Positions 33,136-45,240 are shown, numbered from the stretch's first letter. The stretch is DNA of 64,000 bases from Pleurodeles waltl (GCF_031143425.1 NC_090450.1:214965442-215029441); one strand, 5' to 3'. The notes: generated from the letters alone by a model not told the origin. A program made the numbers and translations.

Positions 33136-34872
33136 ACTTCTAAAACTGCCGGCCACACACAGCCCAGGCTTAGAAGGACAATTGGGACAGTACATCCGAG
33201 TCTCCCTCCGGATACCTCTTCAGGCACAGACTCTGCATTTCTTAGTGGGAAAGTCTTTTTGGGGACTGGGAGGAATTTGATCAGGATAGTGGCAATCTTT
33301 CAAGCTAGAAACATCCTCCACCACTGCTTCTCTAGGAACTCTTACCTGTTCCACCACAAAAAGACTCTCTATGACAGACTCCTGAAATTTCACAAATGTC
33401 ATCCTTGACTGTGGAGAACTATTCTTCAACACAACAAAAGCATTAAAAGTTGCCAAATGGAAAAGATGAATAGCTAACTTGTTATACCAAATGTAAGACT
33501 TACAAACAGCAGTGTAAGGTTCCCACCTCTGATCAACTCTATCTACACCACCCATGTGCTTACTATAATCTAAAATGCACACCGGGTTGCACACTTCAGG
33601 AACCTGATCCCAAACAGCCACAGCGGAAGTACGCTCATCATGGATGGTAGTCAGCATGTTCACATCTCTCCTGTCTGCAAATTTCAGAGCTAGCAGCTCA
33701 TCATTATGCAAGGCACTGCACAATCTCCTCTCAAGTTATTTACAGAAAAGCTCCCTTGGATAGCCTTTCCAGTTATAGCGGATTGTGCCACAAGCAATAG
33801 TGTGCACTCTGAACAATTCCCTGAACAACTGCACTCCAATGTAGAAGTTATCTACGTACAAATGGTGACCTTTATTAAACAGTCATCTATCAAGTTCCCA
33901 CAGAATTTTCTCATTAACTCCAAAAGTGGGCAGACAACCAGGGGTCAATACTGGAATCCCTACCAGTGTAATTATAAACTTATCCTGTACTACTTTCAGA
34001 CATCATATAAATTTTAATTCAATATCGTACGCTCTTGCTAGGAATGTACTGCCTGAAAAACAAACAACCCTTGAACATTACCAAAGACTCGTCCACAGCT
34101 ATTTCTTTGTCTGGAACATAAAATTCTGAAAACTGATCTACAAAATGATCAAGGACAGGCCTAATCTTAAAAATACAGTCAGAATCAGGGTGATCTCGTG
34201 CCAAGGCTAAAGCATTGTCCAGAAAATTCATCAAGAAGAAGCAAATACTGATTACGACAGGTTGCAGGAAATTTAGCTGTTGCCGTCAAGAGACTATTAG
34301 ACCAATACGAAGACAGGGACAGCTTCCTTATCAAACTCATCAAAAAAGTTAAACCCAAGAGCTTCTTCAACACTTTCAGATTTGTAGGAATCCACTGGGT
34401 AACTCTAGAGTGTGGCTTAAGTCTAGCACTGTTGTCCTTAAGTACTGTTCAGCATAGAAATTAGTCAGCTCAACAATCTCTTCCAAAAATACATCATCCA
34501 TAAACAACAGAAAGAAATTGATAGGCAAAAAGTTTTCCGTATTCACTCTATACCCGGGAGGCCAGTAAGGACAGACAACTCAGGCTGCTCCATGTTTGGG
34601 GCAACCCAGAGGTCAGGTCTTCCAGTGTGAAGCCTTTCAGCCTCTGGCTGCTGCACTATTGGCACATCAGTTTCCTCCTCTAAAATAGGCACTTCTTCAG
34701 CACCTAGAGTGGCTTCATCATCAGATGATTCCTTTCTGACAGTAAATTCACTTACAGAATCTTGCACTTCCTCCTTTCCCTCAGATGCAGAGTCAGTCTC
34801 ATAATCATGGTCAGAAGACGACTCAAAAAACATACCAACAACCTGCTGAGTGGTCCTCCTGCGGCTAGCCAT
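33136..34872 (-). pseudogene. piggyBac-type transposase, degraded
   Basis: PiggyBac transposases excise precisely at TTAA. The start is ATG at 34872 (M-A-S-R-R-R-T-T-Q-Q), followed by an acidic Ser/Asp/Glu-rich N-terminus (34550-34850). The DDE domain follows: F-F-L-L-F-M-D-D-V-F near 34490, D-E-S-L-V-M-F-K-G (first catalytic Asp, about 34090), Y-V-D-N-F-Y (second Asp, about 33855) and D-Y-S-K-H-M-G-G-V-D (third Asp block, about 33550). A C-terminal Cys-rich domain has C-R-V-C near 33230 and P-G-L-C near 33165, but a TGA follows C-R-V-C-A, and a later conserved Cys appears to be Ser. Its length of 579 codons suits the family. Several frameshifts break the middle (33740-34540). Confidence 0.85.
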
Positions 34873-35399
34873 GATCCTTCCTACGAAAAGTAACTTGACA
34901 AATGCACCACCAACAACCAACAATGTGTAAGATAAGTAGTAAACAAAGCATGGCTTTATCACAAAAATGCATAAACTCAAAAACTATACCACTCACTTAC
35001 CTGAAAAAGCTAGAATCACCACCAACTACTTTGCACAGACACAGCAATCACTAATGATATCCCACGAAAAAGGAAAAAAGAATAGAAAATTACACATAAG
35101 AGAACACCAATATCATTGTTCACAAATCTAAGGACAATCTCACACAATTCTGCATTCAGTACACCAGTAACAAAAAAGTCATTCACGCAAGGCAACACAA
35201 TTCATTTGGAGTCATTTGTTTTTTCTTACCTAAAACATGCAACTACGCAAACTGCAGGCCCACTACTGGCAAAACTGCAAAGAGTCACAGGAACAGAAAC
35301 AAAAACCTTGAGCTAGAACAAAAAGGAGAAATAAACCGCTATAATCACAAATGCAAGTACATCTCCAGTTGACAAACACCCCGACACCAAACATTTAGA
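34873..35399. other. piggyBac 5' flank, AT-rich
   Basis: No gene. Probably the 5' untranslated part of the piggyBac element. Its terminal inverted repeat was not located. Confidence 0.3.
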
Positions 35400-36330
35400 A
35401 TTTTTTCCCTGGTCCCTTAGTGACTTCTTAATAATAAGTCGATCTGCCCCCAAGGGGGGAAGAAATGGCCAACAATTGTGTACCCCCTTTGGGGATGACC
35501 CTTGCCCAAGGGCCAACCCCCACCAAGGAAACAGAAAACAAACTATTCCCTGGCGCCTTAGTGGCTCTGCCCCCCTTGGGGGCAGATGGGCTGAAAAATA
35601 AGATGCCTATCTGCCGCCAAGGGGGGCAGAAATGGCCAACAGCCATGTGTCCCCTTTGGAAGAGTGACCCTTGCCCAATGGGGCTGGCTCCCCCACACAA
35701 AAAAAACAGAAACAAAAACAATCCCTGGCACCTTAGAAGATTCTGCCTCCTTGGGAGCAGATGGGCAAACAAAATGGGCTGATCTGCCTCCAAGGGGGCA
35801 GAAAGGTCCAACAGTTGTGTAACCGCTTTGGGAAGCGACCCTTGACCAAGGGGTCACCCCCTCACACAAAAAACCTTTAAAAGCCCTGGTGTCTTCGTGG
35901 CTTCTGCCCCTCTTGGGGGCACATGGGCCTAAGAATAAAGGCCGATCTGCCCCCAAGGGGGGCAGCAATGGCCAACAGTCATGTGTCTTTTTTGGGGGGT
36001 TGACCCTTGCCCAAGGGGTGCTCACAAGAAAGAAAAACACACACACACACACAACAAACCCTGGGGCATAGTGGGTTTTGATCCCCCCGTCCAGATTGGC
36101 TGAAAAAATTGCTGATATACCCCAAGGGGGGGCTGAAACATTAAAAAATGAATTGCCCCCAGGGCAGCGACCTTTGCCCAAGGGGTTGCTGCCCTAATAT
36201 ACAATTGGAATTAATTCCTGATGTCTAGTGGGTTTTGACCCCCTCCCAGGAGGGTTAGATTCCCCCCAAAAAATCAGCCGATCTAATCCCCAGGGGGGGC
36301 AAAACATGGATCTGTTATTGCCCCCAAGAG
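35400..36330. repeat. Tandem array, unit about 156-177 bp, ~6 copies
   Basis: The motif CCTGGNGCCTTAGTGG recurs at about 35410, 35549, 35726, 35886, 36060 and 36216. Each unit also has CTGCCCCCAAGGGGGGCAG (an imperfect palindrome), AATGGCCAACAG and GACCCTTGCCCAAGGGG. The array is G/C-run rich. Palindromic CCCCAAGGGGG segments within units could form small hairpins. Minus-strand open frames (35428-36204) are artefacts of the repeat. Confidence 0.85.
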
Positions 36331-37009
36331 AGCCTTGATATTAGCCTTATGTTTTCAGTGTGATTTAAACACTGAATTGCGTTCCTTGAAATACTAGCAC
36401 AGTACAATGATTAGCCCTTGAATATCTGGGTAATCAAATTTTCGGAGAGGTTGTTCTTATTATTGTTGCCTATGTAGATGTCTATGAGTCAAGTGAGTCA
36501 GTATCTTGGGAAATCTCATCAAGGTGAAACATGCAAGATATCCACTGAACTTGAAAGATGAAGTAACGAGGGACTAATCTGGTATCACAGTGGGAGTAGT
36601 TATAGACAGTATAGGAGGTTTTTAATTTACAGGTAACCCACATCCTTTCTGAAAATTTGTAGAGAGAGGGAGAACCATCAAAAGCTGGAAAGGGGACCCA
36701 AACACGTACATCTAGCTTCCACATCATAGTTTAACAGTAGAGTATATGATATTATGAGATATTAGTTATTTGACTGATGTGTAATTTAGCATAGGAAAGA
36801 CCGACTCTTCAAGAACCATCAATAGGGCTCCAGATCCAGCCCTGCAACTCCAGTCTTTCTTTCCTAATCTCATCCATCCTGTTTCCCCCCGGGATGTTGC
36901 AGTGCCGATCATGTGTATTTAAGTGGGAGGCACACAACGTTTAGGTGGAATTGGGAACAAGCAGCTTGGTCAACATTGTGCTTCCATGGGACGAACAGGC
37001 TAGTACTTG
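36331..37009. other. Unassigned
   Basis: No gene or repeat recognised. Confidence 0.25.
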
Positions 37010-37175
37010 ACAGTGGGCCACATGGCCTGTCTCTGTGAGTGGGTGCATGAGTGTCTGAGTGGGTCTGAAAGTGGGTGTATGAGTCTATAAGTGGGTTTGA
37101 GTGCATGAGTGTCTGAGTGGGTGTGTGAGTGGGCACCGGAGTCTGTAAGTGCATGAATGAGTGTATGAATTAGTC
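37010..37175. repeat. GAGTGNNTGAGTGGGT-type simple repeat
   Basis: About 165 bp of variants of GAGTGGGTGYATGAGT with a loose 8-12 base period. The minus-strand frame 36909-37154 is an artefact. Confidence 0.7.
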
Positions 37176-38744
37176 TTTGTTTTTTCTTTCAAATGTTTTC
37201 TTATTTTGCTAGTATTTTGCGACTGATTCATGAAAATTCATGAAAATTCACACATTTTCTCGAATACTGCAAATGGCGAGGAACAATTTTTTTTAAACCT
37301 ACAATCTGGCCCCAAAACACACCTATATCACACCCCTGGGGTAAGGGTATCTTCACCCTGACCCCTTATACCATTTTCAGTTTGGATTTTCGACCCCGGG
37401 GACTGTGTCCTGTGAAAACAAATGGCAGCCACAACTTTCTAATCAGATTGCTATTAGCCAATTGCAACGCTACGTTTCGCATGTGTTTTCACAAACAATT
37501 GTGAACTTTCGCAAAATATTCGTGAAATATTCACAAAGTCATTGCGGCCAGAGATATAAAAAAATTATTTTCCCTTTAATATCTCAAAAACTACTTAAAG
37601 ATTCATACCAAATAAGTGAAAGTGTAATATGCCTACGATAAGCTAGCTTTCTGCCAAATTTGGTGTTATTCTGTTCAGTGGTTCTGGCTGTAGACATGTC
37701 TAAAGGTCCTACGGGAATTAAAATTGGAAACACAACTTCTCCCCCTCCTATTTTTCTTGGCCCCCGCTTGATGGATCACCCTGAAACTTTCCATGTGCAA
37801 CAAGAATCAACACAACATTTTTTTAGAAATTGTTTTGAAGATCTATCAAACAGTGCCAAAGATATAGGCAAGTCAAAAAAGCACTTTTTCTATGGCAACA
37901 TGGTCCTAACTGTAACTACCTAGTGGCGACCGCCACTAGGTTACATGAACTTGATGTTACTTTTTTCTTTTTCCTGTGAATTATATACATTTATTTATTC
38001 ATTTTTCATTTATTTATTTATTCATTTTATCTAATGGCAGTCACGACTAGATAGATATAGTTAGGTCTGTTTTTCCATAGTTTGGTTTGCTAATAACTTT
38101 GTAACCATTGGACGAATCTTTACAAAACTTTCCATAAAAAGTTCATCCACCTCAGCTCCTATGGTGAGGAAAGCTTTAGGATGATCCTTCAAGCAGTGGC
38201 CAAGAAAAGGGGTGGTCCCAAAAAATAAAGTCACTATGGATTTCCAAATAATTCTTTAAGACAGGTTATAGCAAAAACTGCAGAATAAAAATTTGTCAGG
38301 GAGCTAGATCTTTTTCCACAGATTGTGCTTTTTGTGATTTGGTGTAGATCTCTTTCAGTAACCTTGGAGAAATTTAGGTTAAACATTTTTTTATATTTAG
38401 GCTGTTAGGCCATCTCACTCGTGCTGGAGCCAGACTCCTCCAAGAGGGAGCACAGTTATTGGCTGCTAATAACATGAGGGAAATGTTGCTGACAGCCATT
38501 ACAGGACTCAGGAACTTAGCCCTCAAGTCAAAAAAAGATAAATGAGAGTGGATAGGGATACCCTGACCCCCTAGGACCAGATCCCACCTCTGGTGTGGAA
38601 AATTAGGAAAATAGGGAGAGGGCTGCACAGCTCCCTTCCCTGAGCCTAAAAAGGCTAAGGGACCCCCTTCCCGAGTGAATCATGGCCCTGAGGAGCCCAC
38701 CCTTGAGGCTGGCTTAGCAGCTGTGTCCCCGGGTGCCCACTCCA
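37176..38744. other. Unassigned, probably repeat-derived
   Basis: AT-rich with duplicated short segments (TTCATGAAAA twice at about 37231; TTTATTTATT runs at 37988-38025). Two open frames (37405-37641, 37660-37923) have no recognisable domain. I think this is decayed repeat sequence. Confidence 0.3.
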
Positions 38745-39210
38745 GGACATAGCTGTTTCCCTGCCTACAGGGCAGGGAAACATGTATTTGCTCTAGCTTG
38801 GCCAGAGTATTTTTTTAAATCTCCCACCAAGTAGGAGCAAACATCAGTCTGCTCCCAGCAGGTGTGAACTTCAAAAATGCTTCCACCCACTGGGAGCGGG
38901 CTTTGGATCTATTGAGAAACACATCTAAATAATGCAACATTATTAGCTGTTCCCTGCAGGTGGGAGCAGTTGCAGCTCCTATTAGATACGGGGAGCTGGC
39001 TGGGTCTGCAGGGCATTGGAGTTCCTCCCATGACCCCCAGTGAGGACATGATGAGTGCCATGGGTGGGCACCAGGGTAACCACTTTTTGTCAAGCCAGGC
39101 CTCAGGGGTGAGGTCTCTGGGGCTGAAATTGGCCCAGGGAGTCAGCTGTGTGCCCCCTTCCTCTTTATAATGCAGCGGGCCCCGGGAAATGCTCCTGATA
39201 AGTGAGAGTG
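38745..39210. repeat. Local repeat, R1-R2 copy left of the ERV
   Basis: 38745-38900 (CTCCCACC, GGAGCAAACA, GTCTGCTC, CAGCAGGT, ACTGGGAGC) is repeated in the same orientation at 45085-45240. 39100-39200 (GGTCTCTGGGGCTGAAATTGG, GCCCCCTTCCTCTTTA) matches the units of the 43744-44560 minisatellite. The ERV remnant lies between these copies, so it probably inserted into an array of this repeat. Confidence 0.6.
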
Positions 39211-39317
39211 AGCACATGTTTTCCTGACCGTGCCACTGTGGGCAAGGAAACCACTATGTCCACGAGACGTCAAGAAACCTCAATCTAGATTATCTTCTTA
39301 CAATGCTGGACAATGCA

Positions 39318-39965
39318 CTATTTTCCTTTGGGCTTCCACATTCCCTTAATGGGTAAATTACACCGACTTCCCATTATCCCTTTCAATATTCCCTGCTGAC
39401 TCATTGAATCGATCACTGGAGGTATTCCTGCAATAGTTTTGGGACCCATATTATATTGTAGAGTTCTCAGATAGTGAGCATTTGGCTTCACAGTTATCTT
39501 GGCAGGTCCAACACCTTTAATGAGACCTATCTCCTTTCCTGAAAAGTCCCGGACTTCAGGTGACACTGTATCTCTCATATCTGTGAGTAAGTCATCTCTT
39601 GTCAACATTGGGTAAAATGTGACACTTGCGATTTGTCTCACAAGTTTGAATGCCCCGTCTTTGTCATGAGCCTCTATCGCTATGCCTCTTGTAGTACAAT
39701 AGATTGAACAATTTAGCTTGCACAAGAGGTCACTTCCAAGCAGGCTTACTGCACTGGGAACACACGCCACACATTGGTGATTCTCCTCAAAGGACCCTAT
39801 TTTAGAGGTACAGCTTCTGTGAAAGGGTTTGTCGATTGTTTATTTGCAACACCTACAACTTGGATTTTCTTTCCTGACAGGAGTAGGTTGAGAACCTCTG
39901 CTCTTCTCACAGTAGAGGGGGTAGCACCAGTGTGAACCACAAATGACACGAGTGACCATTCAGGT
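39318..39965 (-). pseudogene. pro-pol: Endogenous retrovirus protease and start of RT
   Basis: Old endogenous copy. On the minus strand, F-V-V-H-T-G-A-T-P-S-T-V at about 39910-39945 is the retropepsin active-site segment, but the catalytic Asp is His (HTGA at 39923-39934), which would abolish activity. Downstream are L-L-G-S-D-L-L (39720-39745), the second conserved protease block, and the RT entry region ending P-I-K-G-M-W-K-P-K-G-K at 39318. The rest of pol and env are absent, so the element is truncated here. Sequence style (DTGA-type protease, S-M-S-Q-Q-G-I-L entry) suggests a gamma/epsilon-related ERV, distinct from the foamy-like one at 19.7-22.5 kb. Confidence 0.75.
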
Positions 39966-42900
39966 TACCATCAACATATGGACCACACTGCTTTACATCT
40001 AGGGACGCCCCAGCTATGCATTCCTCCTTCCCCCTCAGGCACCGTAATTGGGATTAATCTGAATTGTAATCCTCATCCTTCGAAATCAAGGGGTACTGTT
40101 GGGATGTATTATAGTTTGCAAAAAGATTTGTATTTTCATTTCAGATCTGGTTCTTATTTAACTTAGGAACATTTATATTCTGTTGTTAGGGCATCAGGGT
40201 TTGCAGAACTGGCCTTGGCTGACCTTGGAACTCATTAAAATCAGCTACTCGCTGTCTCTGCAAATGCTGTAGCTGAAGCTAACTGTTTCCCTGTGTCTTC
40301 TCAAATCCAACATTCTTCATCTGACTCTCATTTGCAGTAATTTTTAAATTAAAATGACATTCCCTCTTACAATGGCCCAATTTGCAGCAAATTTGACATG
40401 GATTAGTCATTTTCAAAGTCATCACATTCACTCCTAAGTTAGGGTCAACTGGGACACCATGTCCTCTACCCTGCTGCTAAAACCCATTTCTTCCTTCCAT
40501 CATAGGAACTCCCTGCTGATATAGTCCCTGTGTTCCACCAACATTGCCTACAAACTGTGGATTCTGACTCCTTGGTGCAGCTTTCATCTGGACTATCATC
40601 GGCATCTCTTTCAACTTTTTTCTGTTTCAACTCCAATTCATCGCCACAGTATTTAGCGTATCTCAGAATTTTATCAATCGGCTAATTCAGCAACCAAATC
40701 AAATGCTGCTGAATCATGTTACTCACTTCTGACATTAATCCTTGTACAAATCTAAACACAATGTCCCATGTCTTTCTCTTCAATTGTCCCTGTACTACTA
40801 ACATGCTTAAACACCTGCAACAATCATTCATAATAGGAATATATTGATTCTTTAGACTCCTGAGTTGCTCTTTCAATTCAGAGCTGTTAGAAATGGGGTC
40901 TCTAGTTGGCAGAGGTATACACCCTTGTCCAAATAGGGACCACAATCCTAGTTAGGGTAAGTCCCAACACAATCCAAATTAACCGGTGCACAACCTCTGG
41001 TAGCTTGGCACTGAACAGTCAGGCTTAACTTAGAAGGCAATGTGTAAAGTATTAGTGCAATAAATCATACTGTACCAGACTGAAAACAGCACAAAAATAT
41101 ACTGCACAGATTCAGAAAAATAGATATTCCTCTAAATAAAATAAGGTTAAAATGATGAAGGTCTAATAAGCACAGGTTGAAATATCACTTTTAAAATGTT
41201 TAAAAGAGTCCCAATCCTTAGAACTCAATATTTGTTTCTTTGTAACACACAGTACCTGGGATGCATAAAAAATAACAACGCACAGAGACCACAGAGGAGG
41301 AGAGGCATAGAAAAATATGGCGCTGCATTGGATTTTCCGGTGCGACACAGATGATTACGTTATTTTTCAGGTGCACAGTCTTGGTTCTTCACTGCAATGC
41401 GGGTATTATTTGAGGCCCAGGAATGATGCATTGTAAATCCTTGACATGCTAGTCGAAGGAGCAGGTGCTACATTGATCCAGTAGGCAATGCGTTAAATTT
41501 TCCAGTGCAAGGCAGACGCTCTGTTGAATTTCCAGTCTGGAAGTCGGTGCTGCTTCGCTCCGGTCGACGGTACAGTGATTGCTCAGCAGTGATGCAGGCT
41601 TTGCCTGGATTTCTGCAGGCATTGCGTCAATTTTCCACACACAAGGATTTGTTGGCCCTGAGACTTCAGAAAAAGGAGGAAAGCTCAATCCAAGCCCTTG
41701 GAGACCACGTCAGGAGAAAGGCAGAGTTATTCCAGCAGAGTCAATGGCCAGCAAGGCGGCAGGGCAACAATCAGGGCAGCAGTCCTTCTTCTTGTTCAAG
41801 GGAGAGAGCATATGCACTTTAGCACTGGACAGCAGTGGTGAAATGCGCAGAGTCCTAAAACAGCAAAAACAGTGTCATAAAAATGGAGGGAGGCAGGCAA
41901 AAAGTTGGGGGATGACCACTCTAATGCTGACAGGTCTAACAAGAGCCAATCACCATCTTTAAGAGAGACTTTAATTTTCAAAAAAGAAATCACATGATTG
42001 TACTTCATCACAAGTAGAGACTGAGCTTTTGTCTGTGAATGCCTCATAGGTTCTTTCTCAGGCCAGTCAACAGCCACCTTACATTCAACCCACAAATCAC
42101 TCAGAACAACTCTGTTCAAGCCTGCCAATCAAACCATTTAAAGCTTCACAAATTGCCCAAGCTGTCTGTACCATTCCACAGCATTCTCCCTTGACTTTGG
42201 GAAATCATTTATGAATGCTACAATATCACCTCGACTCCAGGGTATACGAACAAAGCCTCCAACTGGAACCTCTTTGTTAGGAAGCATTGGTACATCTTCT
42301 ACACTCTCATCTGCTCCACTCAGTGGCAGGTCCATCCTCACCTTTTGTGTTGACTCAATCTTTTATACCCATCTTCCTTCCCATCTATCTAAATCAGTCC
42401 ATTATTGAATGTAGCCAATGAATTCCCTAATATGTCATTTTACTCCTGAATGACTCATGATTACAATATTTCGATCACCAAAGCTCAACTGGTAGCTTCT
42501 CTGTTAAGCTTTGATTCTCCAAATCCACTTCATATCTCCATGATAGATCAGCTACCCTATCATAAGCTTGTCCTGCACGCCTTCCTATGTCTTTACAAAT
42601 GAACAATAGTTTGTCATCCCTGTATGTCTCCAATTGGGCTAAATCAAGGGTTCCTTAAATCAATTAATTCAATTCCAATTTCAGTTTAGACACATCTAGA
42701 GTCTTCTATCTCTCTCTGGGGTCTGAACTGTCCTCATACTTAATCCTGAACTTCCAGTTTCAATTGGGGCATCAAGTCCTTTAAGCTAATCATCTAGTAC
42801 TTGTGCCATAAGTCCCTTTATTTCTGCTGGGGTATCTAATAGTATCTCTCATCAGGAAGTGTTTGAGATTGTGAAATCTGGAATATTTGTGACAGACATT

Positions 42901-43743
42901 GCAGAATCTGGCACATTCATGGGTATTCTTCTAATGGGAGTACTAAGGCTTATGTTTGGAGTCGAGGCTGATCTGGGTACCAAAAATGGCGGGCATCCTT
43001 GAGAAAACCTCTCATCAGGAGTACAACCGTCTGACTTGATGTTGGTTCTGGGTCTGCAATGTGTGCAGGGCTCATCTGTCTCTGAACTGAAGGCAGTCTC
43101 CTTACTACCGAATTCCCTGAATTATCATAACTCAACATTCCTCTGTAAAGGAACAGTCTGAACAGTCGCAACAGTCGGAGCGGCAAATGTATGTGTATTA
43201 TTCCCTCTGGCTCTTGGACCATAACATGGAACTTTAGGACCTATTGTTGCAGGAACAGTTGTTTCATCTTGAGTAGTCAAAACATTTATGCTCTGAAGAC
43301 CTGTCAGCCCTACATTTCCTCATATCTGCTTTTAATTTTGGCTCTACAGCTTCAGTGTGTGTGTCAAAAATGTCACTTCCCCTAGTCTCAAATGTCCCTA
43401 CAGTTTAAACTACATTATATGGTAGTAGATGATTCAGCAGTAGCTCTTTTATTAAATCATCCTCGCAATCCTCTACATAGCCACTTCCTTCTTTTTCTTT
43501 TCCCTCTGTTTAGCTTTTCATTCTTCACTAATTAAGGCAGGATATAACCTAGTTCCTTCAATTATGTCTGTTCGCTAGGCTTTTTGTTGGTTGTCCCATA
43601 TAGCACCTGCACAGGTCCTCATATTTCTCTTTTTGTCTCTGATGTGCTATGTGTTCCCAAGAATGAAGTGCTTCAAATTACACTGGTCTAGGAGGAGGTT
43701 TCTTTTCACCTAAAATTTTTCTGAAATTCTCACTATTTCTCAT
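39966..43743 (-). pseudogene. gag: Endogenous retrovirus gag, split by a TG...CA insertion
   Basis: Old endogenous copy, minus strand. A candidate start is the ATG at 43743 (M-R-N-S-E-N-F-R-K-I-L), followed by a Pro-rich part with many stops. The capsid N-terminal part is readable at 42100-42341 (V-G-G-F-V-R-I-P-W-S, N-A-V-E-W-Y-R-Q-L) and continues to about 41950. It then breaks at the 1057-bp insertion (40885-41941) and resumes at 40884. The capsid C-terminal part (F-V-Q-G-L-M-S-E-V at about 40720) is followed by one zinc knuckle C-Q-I-C-C-K-L-G-H-C-K-R-E-C near 40350-40391 (C-x2-C-x4-H-x4-C, complete). Stops and frameshifts occur throughout. Confidence 0.75.
40885..41941. mobile_element. 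TG...CA element, probable solo LTR (family 3)
   Basis: It starts TGTTAGAAATGGGGTC and ends GACAGGTCTAACA, flanked by a perfect 5-bp duplication AGAGC (40880-40884 and 41942-41946). Length is 1057 bp. No coding. It lies inside the ERV gag gene and so is younger than that ERV. The sequence (GTCTCTAGTTGGCAGAGG, then CTTAGAAGGCAATGTGTAAAG) looks like a high-copy newt repeat I recall. This copy seems internally shortened relative to the 2.4-3 kb elements elsewhere in the window. Confidence 0.8.
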
Positions 43744-44560
43744 GGGATGGGATTCCCAGGGCCAAAATCAGCACCACAAGTGGGCCATGTGCCCCCTCTC
43801 CCTGTAAAATGATGCGAGGCCCCAAGGTATGGGGTCCCTGGGAGCTTATATCGGCTGAGTGTGAGGGGCTGCCTGCCCCTCCCCTTCAAAAAAGAGCTCC
43901 ATGTCCTAGGAGATGTGTCTCTGGGGCCGAAATCAGACTGGGGATTGTGGCCACATGCCCCTGTACATAAAAATTGTGCCATCCCAGGGGCATGGGTCCC
44001 TGGGGACAAAATTGGCTTGAGGAGAGGGGTCGCCGCAAAAGCGTTGTCCGAGCTTTGGTTAATGGCTCCCTGGAGACGAAGTCAGCTCAGGAAGAGGGGT
44101 TGCAGGGCATGGGATCTCCAGGGCTAAAATCTGTCTGGAGATTGGGGTGTGTGACCTCTCCTCAAGAAAATTGCAGAATTGGTCCAGTAAGGGTGCAGCG
44201 TGCCATGCTCCCAAAACAAGCAGGTTGGACCCCAGGGGATGGGTTCATTGGGGCCGGAATCAACCCGGGAAGGGGCTGTGTGCTCCCTTCCCCACACAAC
44301 CATGATGGGCCCCTGGGAATGGGGATAAAAGAGTGGCCCTGGGGGTTGGGATCACCAGGGCCTAACAAGGCTTCGGAGGTGGCCCACTATGCCCTCTCAC
44401 CTTTTTCTAAATAAGTGGACCTGGGAGATAAGCTCCCGAAGGCAGATAACAACTTGGGATGGGGGCCACATGGCTTCCCCTCCCATTTAATTAAAAGCAA
44501 AATAGGACAGGGATTGTGGTCTCCGGGTCCAGGCTCTATGGCCATTCCCCACTACGCACA
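43744..44560. repeat. Diverged minisatellite, unit about 80-85 bp, ~9-10 copies
   Basis: Units carry GGGTCCCTGGGGCCNAAATC, then CTGGGGA, TGTGNCCCCTCCCC and an A-rich end. Recognisable copies start near 43745, 43827, 43910, 43988, 44100, 44234, 44345 and 44415. Divergence between units is high. The array directly abuts the first readable codon of the ERV gag, so the ERV leader and 5' LTR are missing or replaced. Open frames across it are artefacts. Confidence 0.7.
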
Positions 44561-45084
44561 GCTGAAAGCAATTCGCAGCGGAGGATTGGCTGTATGGAGT
44601 TATTGGCTGCAGGCGTGGCGGAGAGGGATTTATGTATGCTAATTTAGTTATTCATTTCCGTTTAGAAGATCCTACAAATTTACTGAAAAAACTAAAGGTT
44701 AAAGTAACATTATATTTATAAGTGATAAAAGTATCTCTTTTTTATTTAGAAAGAACGTTAGAAATTCACTGGAAAAATCAAAGGTTAAATTAATACTACA
44801 GTTAGGAGAGTTTGTCAATGTCATAATTAATGTTTTCAATAAAAAATAAACACAGAAAATTCACCAGTTATAGTTAATGGTATTAACTATAACTTGCACC
44901 CCTGTCAATACCTGCTCATGACCTCTCATATTACACCACTCATGACATGTTCTATGACAACAGTTATAACATCACTTATAACATCTCAAATTGATTACTT
45001 GGGCCTCCCTGAGCCTTTAATCGCCCTGTTGACCCCACCCTCCTGGTCACTTGCTGTGTCCCATTGAGCCCACCTATGAGACAC
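44561..45084. other. AT-rich spacer
   Basis: Nothing recognised. Short near-repeats of AGAAAATTCACTGGAAAAATCAA occur around 44680 and 44770. Confidence 0.3.
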
Positions 45085-45240
45085 AGTGGTTTTCCTGCCT
45101 GCACTGGCCCAAGCAGGGTAACATATTTGCTCCCATCTGGTAAGAACATTTTTTTAATCTCCCACCCAACTGGAGCAAACACAGAGTCTGCTCACAGCAG
45201 GTAGGAACTTTAAAAGTGCTCTCACTAACTGGGAGCAGTT
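45085..45240. repeat. Second copy of the R1 repeat
   Basis: About 155 bp, same orientation as 38745-38900 and similar over its full length by eye. Shared words include TTTTTTTAATCTCCCACC, GGAGCAAACA, CAGCAGGT and ACTGGGAGC. The intervening 6.2 kb holds the ERV remnant and minisatellite. Confidence 0.6.

Noticed and set aside
35428..36204. Minus-strand ORFs of 127 and 207 codons
   Set aside because: Repeat artefacts of the 160-bp tandem array; they show the same Gly/Pro/Cys-rich unit again and again.
38745..45240. R1 repeats at 38745 and 45085 as the LTR pair of the ERV
   Set aside because: The order of the two shared motifs is R1-R2 on the left but R2-R1 on the right, which does not fit identical LTRs; a host repeat array fits better.
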